Part shown: piece by piece, positions 8,147-16,169 of the stretch
Numbering within the stretch: the first letter of the stretch is position 1
Layout: each line of letters begins with the position of its first letter
From: Aurantimonas sp. HBX-1
GTDB taxonomy: Bacteria > Pseudomonadota > Alphaproteobacteria > Rhizobiales > Rhizobiaceae
NCBI RefSeq assembly: GCF_021391535.1
Contig: NZ_CP090066.1
Span: forward strand, 3,175,501 to 3,239,500
Length of the DNA stretch: 64,000 bases
Direction of reading: 5' to 3'
The notes under the pieces: generated by a model
What the model saw: only the letters and a program-made list of their open reading frames with translations
The model's database searches: none
Told to the model about the DNA's origin: nothing
Program-made: the position numbers and the translations under genes

Positions 8147-9085
8147 ATGCGGCTCGACGCTCGCCTTCGAAATCTCTTCCGCCGGTCCGAACCGGTCGTT
8201 CCGCCGGCCGAGAAGCTGCGTTCGATGGTCTGCCGGTCCGAGCACTTCGACACGGCCTGGTACCGCAGCGGGGCGGAAGCCATCGCGGCAGGCGGCGCCG
8301 ATCTCGAGCGCTTCGGCCCCGATTTCGCGGCGACCTTCGCAACCACCTGGCAGGCCATGACTTTCGGCCCAGACGGACCGGCCTACCGGCATCGCAAGAT
8401 GTGGGAGTGGGCCGCCATCACGCGGGCGCTGGGCGAGCGCGGCAAGCTGCGGCCGGGATCGCGCGGCTGCGGCTTCGCGGTCGGATTCGAGCCTCTGCCA
8501 TCGCTCTTTGCCGCCCGCGGCGCCGAGGTGCTGGCGACGGACTGGGTGGTTGAAGAGGCGACCGACTGGAACATCAGTGGCCAGCAGGCGACGACCGCCT
8601 CGCATCTGCGCTGGCCGAACCTGATCGACGAGGCGAGCTTCGACGCCCGCGTGACGTTCCGCTCGGTGGACATGCGCAATCTCGATGGGCTGGCGCCAGG
8701 CAGCTTCGATTTCGTCTGGAGTTCCTGTTCGCTGGAACATCTCGGCGATCTCGAGGCAGGGTTGCGGTTCATCGAGCAATCGGCCGCGCTGCTGAAGCCC
8801 GGCGGCGTCGCCGTGCACACCACCGAGTTCAACGTCTCCTCAAAGACGGCGACGATCGAGTCCGGGCCGGCGGTGATCTACCGGGAGAGCGATCTCCTGA
8901 CGTTGCCGGATCGCCTCGCGGCACAGGGCGTGACGCTGGAGCCGTTCGATCTCGATATCGGCACGGACGCGGCGGATCTGGAGCCGGACGCGCCGCCTTA
9001 CTACGCAGGCGGGCGCCAGCACGTCAAACTACGTTATGGCGACCACGTCATGACGTCGATCCTGCTGGTTGCGACGAAGAATTGA
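8147..9085 (+). CDS. SAM-dependent class I methyltransferase (polysaccharide locus type)
   Basis: 312 residues. The SAM-binding region is degenerate but readable: GCGFAVGFEPLPSLFAARG, then acidic EVLATDW; the core strand motif FDFVWSSCSLEHLGDLEAG and LLKPGGVAVHTTEFN follow in standard class I order. The pattern is that of methyltransferases commonly found in LPS and EPS clusters. The target is probably a sugar hydroxyl of the polysaccharide; this is inference from context. A decayed paralogue lies directly downstream (9185-10087), sharing FDFxWSxCxLEHLG and the GGxAVHTTExN segments. Confidence 0.85.
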   Translation: MRLDARLRNLFRRSEPVVPPAEKLRSMVCRSEHFDTAWYRSGAEAIAAGGADLERFGPDFAATFATTWQAMTFGPDGPAYRHRKMWEWAAITRALGERGKLRPGSRGCGFAVGFEPLPSLFAARGAEVLATDWVVEEATDWNISGQQATTASHLRWPNLIDEASFDARVTFRSVDMRNLDGLAPGSFDFVWSSCSLEHLGDLEAGLRFIEQSAALLKPGGVAVHTTEFNVSSKTATIESGPAVIYRESDLLTLPDRLAAQGVTLEPFDLDIGTDAADLEPDAPPYYAGGRQHVKLRYGDHVMTSILLVATKN

Positions 9086-9184
9086 CCGCTCTTTCGGTAT
9101 GCGGAACTGGCTTCAGCCGGTTGCGCGCCCCACCGGAGAGAATATCGTCAGAAATATAGCTGCCGTTTGGCGACAAATGGTGGA

Positions 9185-10087
9185 ATGCCAATTCATCCGC
9201 TCAACGAGCGACCGCCACGGAGTAGCGACGTGCAGGACCCCACGATCCCATCGAATTTCTTTGTTCCCTCCGGCGTTTTCGAAAGCAGCGGGAGGGACCC
9301 TTACATGGCGCACTCCTATCCTGTCGCCTCTGATTTCTTTCATCCCGATTTCACGGCGTTCCGGCATCGCTACAACGACTTCCCGCTTCGGCTGCACCGC
9401 AAGCTGTGGGAGTTCGCCTATATCGATCACCAGCTTCGCAACGCCGGCATGCTGGCCTCCGGCAAGCGCGGACTTTCCTTCGGCGTCGGGCTGGAGCCGC
9501 TCCCTGCGATCTTCGCGGCGGCGGGCTGCGAGATCGTGGCGACCGACGCGCCGCCCGAGATCATCGGCGAACAGTGAGCCGAGAGCAAACAGTTCGCTCC
9601 GACGGTGGCCGACCTGCAGTACCAGGGCATGGTCGACGAGGCGGAATTCCTGCGGCTAGTCTCCTACGAGACCTGCGACATGAACCATATTCCGGACCAT
9701 CTGCGGGGTTTCGATTTCTGCTGGTCGGCGTGCTGCCTCGAACACCTCGGCAGTATTCGCCACGGGCTCGACTTCATCATCAACAGCCTTGATACGCTCA
9801 ATCCGGGCGGCATGGCGGTGCATACGACCGAACTGAACCTTTCCTCCAACGACGCGACGGTCGAGACCGGTCCGACGGTTCTCTTCCGGCGCCGTGACCT
9901 CGAGGACCTCATGTCCGAAGTCGAGGCCCTCGGGCACAGCATCACGCCGCTGTCGATCAGCCTCATGGCAACGCCGCTGGATCATCACGTCGATGTCCCG
10001 CCCTATGGGGATACGCTTCATCTGAAGCTGCTTTTGATGGAATACGTGTCGACGTCCGTCGGGGTCGTGATCCGCAAGGCCAGCTGA
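9185..10087 (+). pseudogene. Methyltransferase paralogue broken by an in-frame TGA
   Basis: The reading frame of a class I methyltransferase is open from about 9185 to a TGA at 9575-9577 and then continues in the same frame to a TGA at 10085. The first part shows SFGVGLEPLPAIFAAAGCEI and the second FDFCWSACCLEHLGSI and GGMAVHTTELNLSSN, collinear with the intact gene upstream. No frameshift separates the halves, so a single base change (for example TGG or CAG/CGA-type codon to TGA) explains the break. A TTG at 9167 is an alternative start. Either a recent nonsense mutation or a sequence error; the open remainder argues that it is recent. Confidence 0.8.
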
Positions 10088-10572
10088 ATAGCTTTTCAAT
10101 CCAAAGCCGCGGCCGCGGATCGTCTCTCGGCCTCGGCCACACCCAGACCGGCGGTCAAGCAGGCGACCGCGTCAATCTTGCGCTCGATCGCGCCAAACGT
10201 GTCGGGTCAGTAGGTCTTGAAGAAATGTAGGACCCGCATCAAGGATTATCCTTCGGTCAGAGCCGCCGTCCCACTGACTAGCCTCGATGTCGAAGTGCCG
10301 GAAACCAGATTACAAACGGCCGTAAATCGTATCTGACGCTTCACCCACAACGGATCGCGGCCCCCGATCGTTTTCGCGATGAGGGGCCGCAAAAAGATAC
10401 TTCCCAACGGTCCTCTCCAATGCCCCGATAGGCGCACGCCGTTCTCACAATCGGGCCGTCGCGCTCAGCAATTGACGACGCCACCTGAGGAACGGGAAAG
10501 GTAATGAAATGATCTTCCACTATCTCGCAAAACTCGAACGCTGAACAGATCTACCGGGAACAATAACCGCCG
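10088..10572. other. Intergenic region with a gene remnant, otherwise empty
   Basis: Apart from the GT4 fragment at 10119-10239 this 485-bp stretch holds no recognisable gene. The section from about 10440 to 10572 is visibly more AT-rich than the flanks and lies just beyond the stop of the heptose operon, so it may hold that operon's terminator, but no clear hairpin with a T tract was seen. Confidence 0.45.
10119..10239 (-). pseudogene. Remnant of the 5' end of a GT4 gene (copy of 6673-7782)
   Basis: Read leftwards from ATG 10239 the translation is MRVLHFFKTY, stop, PDTFGAIERKIDAVACLTAGLGV, matching the first 40 residues of the intact GT4 at 7782 with TGA replacing the TGG Trp codon at residue 11. 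Similarity ends near 10121. The fragment lies on the far side of the methyltransferase pseudogene, so a methyltransferase/GT4 unit appears to have been duplicated and then largely lost. Confidence 0.8.
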
Positions 10573-11289
10573 TCAGAGACGGTAGCCCGCGTCCGTCGCA
10601 TCCTTATGGAACATTTTTACGGTATCGAGCGAGTACTGATCCAAGTCATAACCCACTAAAGATAGCTTCTTAAGTATATCGTTTGTTACCGTGATTACCT
10701 GACAACCAATTTCGTCAGCCTGGAAGATGTTGAGTAGCTCGCGGGGGCTGGCCCAGATCAGTTCCGCAGCAGGTGCAACCTTGAGCATTTCGACGGCGGC
10801 GGCCATCATCGGTATTGGGTCACGGCCGGTATCGGCAACGCGGCCGGCGAATACGGAAACGTAGCTTGGCACATCGGGATCGAGTGCAGCGACAACGTCG
10901 CGCACCTGGGTCAGCGTCATGATTGCGGTAACGTTTAGCTTAACCTTGCGGGCCGCCAGTTTCTCCACCAAAGCGTAGCAGGTTTCCTGCTTGGTATTGG
11001 TGACCGGAATCTTGACGTAGACGTTCTCGCCCCAGCTGGCGATCTCGAGCGCCTGCTTTTCCATTTCGTCAAAATCGTCGGAGAACACTTCGAACGACAG
11101 CGGCTTGTCGGAGATCGAAGTCAGGATGTCCTTGCAGAAGGCGCGGTAGTCGGTGATACCAACCTTCTTCATCAGCGTCGGGTTGGTCGTCAGCCCCTTG
11201 ATGAAAGGCTTGGCATACATTTCCAGCATGCCGGCCTTGTCAGCGCCATCGGCGAAGATCTTGACCTTCAGGTCTTCAACTTTTTTCAT
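10573..11289 (-). CDS. Transaldolase-family protein, last gene of the heptose operon
   Basis: A 238-residue TIM-barrel protein of the small transaldolase/fructose-6-phosphate aldolase superfamily. KGLTTNPTLMKK is the family's N-terminal signature and the Schiff-base lysine is K93 in ENVYVKIPVTNTK. Other barrel motifs are LNVTAIMTLTQ, SVFAGRVADTG and WASPRELLN. The stop of gmhB overlaps its ATG by 4 bp (ATGA), so it belongs to the heptose operon. A transaldolase beside GmhA makes sense because sedoheptulose 7-phosphate, the GmhA substrate, is a transaldolase reactant. The protein could instead be an aldolase making another sugar phosphate. Confidence 0.85.
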   Translation of the reverse strand: MKKVEDLKVKIFADGADKAGMLEMYAKPFIKGLTTNPTLMKKVGITDYRAFCKDILTSISDKPLSFEVFSDDFDEMEKQALEIASWGENVYVKIPVTNTKQETCYALVEKLAARKVKLNVTAIMTLTQVRDVVAALDPDVPSYVSVFAGRVADTGRDPIPMMAAAVEMLKVAPAAELIWASPRELLNIFQADEIGCQVITVTNDILKKLSLVGYDLDQYSLDTVKMFHKDATDAGYRL

Positions 11290-11816
11290 GGATGTTTTCC
11301 CAATATGATTTCCGCAGCCTCGCTCAGCGACGACAGGCGGTAATCCGGTGCTTCCGGTTGTCTTTCAGTGTAGCCATAGTCGATAAAAATGGTGTGGCAA
11401 CCAGCTTTCTCGCCAGCCTCGATGTCGCGCCAGCGGTCTCCGACCATGAAACTGTCGGCCAGTACGATGTCATGCTTGGCCGCAGCGGCCAGCAGTGCGC
11501 CCGGCAGGGGTTTGCGGCAGTCGCAGCCGTCGCCGCTATCGTGGTAGCAGGTGCGGAATTCGTCGATTGGCAGGGCCGCGCCGAGGGCATCGTTGATCGC
11601 CTCGACCGTCTGGCGCGGCGTTGTGCCCCGCGCAACGTCCGGCTGATTGGTGACGACGAGCAGCAGATAACCGGCGGACTTGAGTGTGAGCAGGGCATCT
11701 TTGACACCCGGCAAAATCTCCAATTCACCCAGGTTGGCCGGCGGATAAGGCTTTCCCTCGCGCACGATGGCGCGATTGATGACCCCGTCGCGATCGAGAA
11801 AAACCGCCTTTGCCAT
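11286..11816 (-). CDS. gmhB: D-glycero-D-manno-heptose 1,7-bisphosphate 7-phosphatase
   Basis: 176 residues, the usual GmhB size. HAD motif I is FLDRDGVINR (Asp8/Asp10), motif II LLVVTNQPDVARG and motif IV MVGDRWRDIEAG. The Cys/His zinc loop CYHDSGDGCDCRKPLPG, diagnostic for GmhB against histidinol phosphatase and generic HAD enzymes, is complete. The ATG directly abuts the gmhA stop (TGAATG). In the GDP pathway it acts on D-glycero-alpha-D-manno-heptose 1,7-bisphosphate, consistent with the neighbouring hddA kinase and hddC nucleotidyltransferase. Confidence 0.93.
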   Translation of the reverse strand: MAKAVFLDRDGVINRAIVREGKPYPPANLGELEILPGVKDALLTLKSAGYLLLVVTNQPDVARGTTPRQTVEAINDALGAALPIDEFRTCYHDSGDGCDCRKPLPGALLAAAAKHDIVLADSFMVGDRWRDIEAGEKAGCHTIFIDYGYTERQPEAPDYRLSSLSEAAEIILGKHP

Positions 11817-12416
11817 TCAGCGGACCGCCGATTCCCACTTGGTCTGGTTGGCCTTCAGCTTGGGATGCGACACCAGCAGATGCCAGACAACGGCCTGGAA
11901 GGCTTCTGAATGCGGCGTGATGGTTTCGGTATTGACCGTCGGCACGATGACGCAGACGTCGGCAACCCGGGCGGTGTAGCCGCCGTCGCGCCCGACGATA
12001 CCGGTGACCTTGGCGCCGACGCTCTTGGCCAGCTTGAGGGCCTCGACCAGATTAGGGCTGATGTTCTTTTCGAGATTGCCGCCGCCGACCGAGAGGACGA
12101 ACAGCACGTCCTTGGCGTTCAGCTTGCTGATCTTGAGCCATTCGGCGAAAATGGTGGCCCAGCCTTCATCGTTGGTGCGGGCCGTCAGTTCCGAGACGTT
12201 GTCGGTGGGAGCGTAGCTCTCGATGCCCACGATCTTGCGGAAGTCGTTGACCGCATGCGAGGCATTGCCGGCGCTGCCACCGACGCCGAGAAAAAAGATG
12301 CGGCCGCCATCTGACTTAACCGTCGCCAGGAGATCGGCCATGCCTTCGATGGCGTCGAGATCCAGCTTCTCAATGATCTCCGAGGCTTCCTTAAGATGCT
12401 GCTGGGCGTAGCTCAT
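11817..12416 (-). CDS. gmhA: Sedoheptulose-7-phosphate isomerase (SIS domain)
   Basis: 199 residues with a single SIS domain. FFLGVGGSAGNASHAVNDF is the phosphosugar-binding loop, and LFVLSVGGGNLEKNISP with the following TGIVGRDGGYTAR are typical GmhA segments. It converts sedoheptulose 7-phosphate into D-glycero-D-manno-heptose 7-phosphate, the first committed step of nucleotide-heptose synthesis. Start ATG 12416 overlaps the stop of hddC (ATGA). The operon carries the entire four-enzyme set in the order hddA-hddC-gmhA-gmhB. Confidence 0.93.
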   Translation of the reverse strand: MSYAQQHLKEASEIIEKLDLDAIEGMADLLATVKSDGGRIFFLGVGGSAGNASHAVNDFRKIVGIESYAPTDNVSELTARTNDEGWATIFAEWLKISKLNAKDVLFVLSVGGGNLEKNISPNLVEALKLAKSVGAKVTGIVGRDGGYTARVADVCVIVPTVNTETITPHSEAFQAVVWHLLVSHPKLKANQTKWESAVR

Positions 12417-13117
12417 TGTGGCTGTCTTTCGCTAAAGTAGGTTTCTGCTTCTTTCAGACCGCTGTGCGATCCGATTTCATAAAATCGCTCGTGCACTTCG
12501 TAGCCCGCGAGGTCATCGGCTAGGGACAGGGCATGATAGAGTTCGGCGATATCGAAGACCTCCCCACTCGGATAGGGAGCGAGAGCCTCTGCCTGCAAAA
12601 GGCCCAGGCCGTAGTCGATATATTTCATTTCAGGCCTTGGCGCCTGCTTGTTGTATTCGATCAGCCGGCCGTCACGAAACAGGACATTGCTCTTGTCCCA
12701 TCGGTCGCCATTCTCGAGCACGGTCATCAGACCGGCTTTGCGGCTGCGGAGAAACGCCGCCTCGACCGGGGCAAAGGCGATCGGCAGGAAGGAATCACCA
12801 TAGAGCAGGAAAAAGCTCTCGCCGAGCAGGGGCAGCGCCTGCTTGACCGCGCCGCCGGTACCGAGCAGCCTCGGGCCATCAGGAGAGTACAGCACTTCGA
12901 GACCGAAAGCGGCGCCGTCACCGACCACGTTTTCGATCATGTGCCCCAGATGGCCGATGCACAGCACGACCCGCGTCACCCCCTGCTCGCGCAGGTAGTC
13001 GAGCTGGCGGCAAATGAAGGGCTTTCCCGCCACCTCGACCAGCGCCTTGGGGATGGATTCAGTGATCGGACGAAGCCGCGTCGCCATGCCGCCTGCCAGA
13101 ATGCCAACGGTCAGCAT
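12413..13117 (-). CDS. hddC: D-glycero-alpha-D-manno-heptose 1-phosphate guanylyltransferase-type nucleotidyltransferase
   Basis: A 234-residue NTP-transferase. The N-terminal GILAGGMATRLRPITE nucleotide-binding loop and the catalytic lysine region IPKALVEVAGKPF are present, as is LLYGDSFLPI with the metal-binding Asp. Short nucleotidyltransferases of this type next to a GHMP heptose kinase, GmhA and GmhB are the HddC enzymes that make GDP-D-glycero-alpha-D-manno-heptose. The ATG at 13117 shares its A with the stop TAA of hddA. Nucleotide preference (GDP versus another NDP) is inferred from context, not from the sequence. Confidence 0.85.
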   Translation of the reverse strand: MLTVGILAGGMATRLRPITESIPKALVEVAGKPFICRQLDYLREQGVTRVVLCIGHLGHMIENVVGDGAAFGLEVLYSPDGPRLLGTGGAVKQALPLLGESFFLLYGDSFLPIAFAPVEAAFLRSRKAGLMTVLENGDRWDKSNVLFRDGRLIEYNKQAPRPEMKYIDYGLGLLQAEALAPYPSGEVFDIAELYHALSLADDLAGYEVHERFYEIGSHSGLKEAETYFSERQPQ

Positions 13118-14100
13118 TACGAACTCAGCACCACTTTTGCGCCTTCGAAATCGAAGCGGAAGCGCACTTCTTCGAGGCCTGCAGCTGCCATGGCGTGGCG
13201 CAGCTTGTTGCGATCGTGTGCCATGAACATGAGGAAGCCACCGCCGCCCGCGCCGACCAGCTTGCCGCCGATGGCGCCGTTCTTCATCCCGAGGTCGTAC
13301 CACTCGTCGATCTGGGCATTGCTCATCCCGCCCGAGCGGCGCTTCTTGTGCTCCCAATGCTCGTGCATCAACGTGCCAAACAGCTCGCAATTGCCCGCCT
13401 CGAGAGCGTCGCGGCTGCGATAGCCGAGGTCCTTGACGTAGTGCAGGTTTTTCAGCATGTCGGCGTCGTTTTGCTGCGACTTGGTCTTCTGGTCCTTGAG
13501 AATGCCGCTGGCGCTGCGTGAAAAGCCGGTGAAGAACAGCAGCAGATTGTCTTCCAGGTCAAACATCGTGTCCATTGAGACGCCGAGCGGCTTGGCGGTT
13601 ACCTTGTCGTCCTTGTGGAAGGTGAAACAAGTTACCCCGCCGACGGCGGCAATATACTGGTCTTGCTTGCCGATGGGTTCGCCCAGACGATCGATCTCGA
13701 TGTGGCAGGCCAGCTCGGCCAGTTCTTCAGCATGAATATGCCGCTTGCGATGGGTATAGAGCGCCTTGAGCAGGGCCGTGGTGAAGCTACCGGAGGAGCC
13801 GAGGCCGGTACCCGACGGGATGTCGGCCAGCGTCGTGATTTCCACCTGCGGCGTCCGAAAACCCATCATGTCGAGCGCATCGCGGATGATCGGGTGCTTG
13901 ACGTCGACGATCTTGTCGACATGCTCGAGCTGCGAATATTTGAGATAAATCCCCTCGGTAAAGGGCCGCATCACCGTGACATAGACATATTTGTCGATTG
14001 CCGCGGAGACGAGGAAGCCTTCGTTCCCCCGGTAATAGGATGGGAGATCGGTTCCGCCACCGCCCAGAGTGATACGCAGGGGACTACGCGCGATGATCAT
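13117..14100 (-). CDS. hddA: D-glycero-alpha-D-manno-heptose 7-phosphate kinase (GHMP family)
   Basis: A 327-residue GHMP kinase. Motif 1 is SPLRITLGGGGTDLPSYY, motif 2 (ATP loop) PSGTGLGSSGSFTTALL, and motif 3 KLVGAGGGGFLMFMA. The GGGGTDLPSYY start is typical of HddA and related sugar-phosphate kinases. It phosphorylates C1 of D-glycero-alpha-D-manno-heptose 7-phosphate. ATG 14100 is chosen because MIIARSPLRITLGG is the family N-terminus; it overlaps the upstream oxidoreductase gene by 17 bp. Confidence 0.92.
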   Translation of the reverse strand: MIIARSPLRITLGGGGTDLPSYYRGNEGFLVSAAIDKYVYVTVMRPFTEGIYLKYSQLEHVDKIVDVKHPIIRDALDMMGFRTPQVEITTLADIPSGTGLGSSGSFTTALLKALYTHRKRHIHAEELAELACHIEIDRLGEPIGKQDQYIAAVGGVTCFTFHKDDKVTAKPLGVSMDTMFDLEDNLLLFFTGFSRSASGILKDQKTKSQQNDADMLKNLHYVKDLGYRSRDALEAGNCELFGTLMHEHWEHKKRRSGGMSNAQIDEWYDLGMKNGAIGGKLVGAGGGGFLMFMAHDRNKLRHAMAAAGLEEVRFRFDFEGAKVVLSS

Positions 14101-15088
14101 AACCAGACTCCTGATAGACCTTTTCGACGATCTTGAGTGCTTCATACGCGTCGGACAGGCCTGCGGCGCTCGGCCGGTCGAGCCGGATGTCGTCGTAAAA
14201 TTCTTCAATCTCGACCGCCCAGGAATTGTCGGCCATGGGATACTCCCAAGCCGTCGTCTCTGGCGGCCCCATTTCAGGCAGCATGCGGTAGTGGGTCAGG
14301 CGCTCGACACCATAACTGCCGCCGAGGCCGGAAATATCGAGCTTTCCGACTTTTCCATAGATTTCCATGGAGAACATGTTCTTCCACTCCGTGCATGACA
14401 CATGCAGGAAGGCGACCTTCTCACCCGGGGTGCGCAGGATCATGAAGCCGTTGTCGTCGACGGGCATGTCCCAGAAATAGGTATGGGCGAAGCCCTCGAT
14501 GCGGCTGAACTCGCCCAGGAACCAGCGCGACAGGTCGATCAGGTGCGGCCCCTGGTCGATCAATTCGCCGCCGCCCGACAATTCGGGGCTGGCGCGCCAT
14601 TCACGGTCGTAACCGGGGCGTCCGCCATGACCATAGCGCGCCCTGATGAACATCAACTCGCCGATCTCGCCCGCCTCGACGATCTCTTTGGCCTTGCGCA
14701 GCGCGCGATGATAGCGATGGCTGAAGCCTACATGCACCTTTACGCCCCGCTGCTGCGCCGCTTCCATCACCGGCACCAGCTCGGCCGCATTGCGCGCCGC
14801 CGGCTTTTCCACCAGCACATGCTTGCCCGCCTCGATGGCGGCCAGACTGATCTCGGCGAGGGAGTCGTGCAATGTTGCGATGATGACCATATCGACCTGC
14901 GGCAGCGCCAGCACATCGCGCCACGCGGCAAAGGCCCTTGCGCCGGTGCCCTTGGCCAGGCTCTCCGCCCGGGACATATCCTTGTCGGCACAGGCAATCA
15001 GCCTTCCGCCGGCCCCCAAAGCTCTGGCGCGCTTCTGGCCAATCAACCCGCAGCCGATAATGGCCACGCCCAATGCTTCGTCTGTCAT
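14084..15088 (-). CDS. Gfo/Idh/MocA family oxidoreductase
   Basis: 334 residues. The N-terminal Rossmann motif VAIIGCGLIGQKRARALG is followed by HVLVEKPAARNAAEL, the EKP motif with the catalytic-region lysine, and a C-terminal beta-sheet domain (GGGELIDQGPHLIDLSRW) with the conserved D-x-x-x-H type residues. Members dehydrogenate or isomerise sugars and nucleotide sugars. Placed directly before hddA, it may modify the heptose or a side sugar (for example 3- or 4-keto intermediates). It is the first gene of a tight hddA-hddC-gmhA-gmhB-transaldolase unit. Confidence 0.88.
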   Translation of the reverse strand: MTDEALGVAIIGCGLIGQKRARALGAGGRLIACADKDMSRAESLAKGTGARAFAAWRDVLALPQVDMVIIATLHDSLAEISLAAIEAGKHVLVEKPAARNAAELVPVMEAAQQRGVKVHVGFSHRYHRALRKAKEIVEAGEIGELMFIRARYGHGGRPGYDREWRASPELSGGGELIDQGPHLIDLSRWFLGEFSRIEGFAHTYFWDMPVDDNGFMILRTPGEKVAFLHVSCTEWKNMFSMEIYGKVGKLDISGLGGSYGVERLTHYRMLPEMGPPETTAWEYPMADNSWAVEIEEFYDDIRLDRPSAAGLSDAYEALKIVEKVYQESGYDHRA

Positions 15089-15276
15089 GCTGTTTCACTA
15101 ACCTTTTCGCAGCCCTGGACCGCAATCTTTGATTTTAATCTGCGCGTCATTACGCATGCGGGATAAGGGATCAAGCGGGCAGTACAATCCGATACGGGTT
15201 TAGTCGAAAGGCGTCAAAAAAGGCCAAGATACTCCTGAAACAAAGGTGCGTAATGCCCCGCCGGGAGCGCCTCGCT
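15089..15276 (-). promoter_or_regulatory. Intergenic gap, probable promoter of the heptose operon
   Basis: This 188-bp spacer is the only sizeable gap in the leftward gene series from 20511 to 10573 and is AT-richer than its flanks. A run of six T (leftward strand, 15217-15222) follows the upstream SDR gene and could end its transcript. No confident promoter hexamers can be named. Confidence 0.3.
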
Positions 15277-16152
15277 TTACTTGTCGCCCCACACTAGTCC
15301 GCGGTCGCGACCGGCGATGCGGCGGAGGGTATAGGCGTCGCTGGAGGACAACTCCTCGAGATGCTCCGGCCAGTGTTCCCAGTTGTCCCAGACGGCGCTA
15401 ATTAGCTTAGCTGTGATCCCGTCACTGGCGGCCGAAGCAAGGAACACGGCCAGCCCGGCGCCGGTCTCGATCGGCGCTCCACCGGTCTGTTTCTGCTTCA
15501 GCGAACGCTCGTAGAAAGCTTGGCCGACCTTCTCGGGCCCGGCCTCGAGCACCTCATCGAGCATGCGCGTGTTCAGTGCCCCCGGGGCGATGCAGTTGAC
15601 GTCGATGCCGGTGCCGCGAACCTCTTCGGCGAGCGTTTCGGCAAACCGCACGATGGCGGCCTTGGACGCGGCATAGGCACTGATGCGAGGCAGAGGATTG
15701 GTGGCGCCACCACCCGAGAGCTGGATGATCTTGCCATATTGCTGCGTCTTGAAATGGGGCAGCAGAGCGCGACACATCAGGATCGAACCGAAGACATTGA
15801 TCTCCATGGCGCGGACCCAGTCGGCCCAGTCGACCGTCTCGATCTCACCCTTGGGCCCGTAGATCCCGGCATTATTGACAAGGATATGGCAGGCGCCAAA
15901 GGCCTCGAGCGTCGCATCGGATACAGCCGCGACATCGGCCTCGCACGAGACATCGGCTGCCATGCTCCGGACCGTCTGCTCCGGCCCGGCCAGCGCCGCC
16001 AGTTCGCCGGACACCGCATCCAGCAGATCCTTGTTGCGGGCGCACAGCATCAGGCTGGCGCCGGCCTCGATATATTTACGGGCGATCTCGAGCCCCAGGC
16101 CCTGGTTGGCGCCAGTGATGATGGCGACCCGGCCGGTCAGTTGCTTGGACAC
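15277..16152 (-). CDS. Short-chain dehydrogenase/reductase
   Basis: 291 residues with all classical SDR motifs: cofactor loop AIITGANQGLGLEIA, structural LVNNAGIYG, catalytic YAASKAAIVRFAE (Tyr and Lys) preceded by the Ser in IIQLSGGGATN. A C-terminal extension of about 40 residues (WPEHLEELSSSDAYTLRR) is longer than the minimal fold and resembles SDRs of sugar clusters. The start is GTG at 16152. It probably reduces or oxidises a sugar or nucleotide-sugar intermediate together with the neighbouring dehydrogenase; the substrate is unknown. Confidence 0.85.
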   Translation of the reverse strand: MSKQLTGRVAIITGANQGLGLEIARKYIEAGASLMLCARNKDLLDAVSGELAALAGPEQTVRSMAADVSCEADVAAVSDATLEAFGACHILVNNAGIYGPKGEIETVDWADWVRAMEINVFGSILMCRALLPHFKTQQYGKIIQLSGGGATNPLPRISAYAASKAAIVRFAETLAEEVRGTGIDVNCIAPGALNTRMLDEVLEAGPEKVGQAFYERSLKQKQTGGAPIETGAGLAVFLASAASDGITAKLISAVWDNWEHWPEHLEELSSSDAYTLRRIAGRDRGLVWGDK

Positions 16153-16169
16153 TTGCCTATCCCGTTGGT

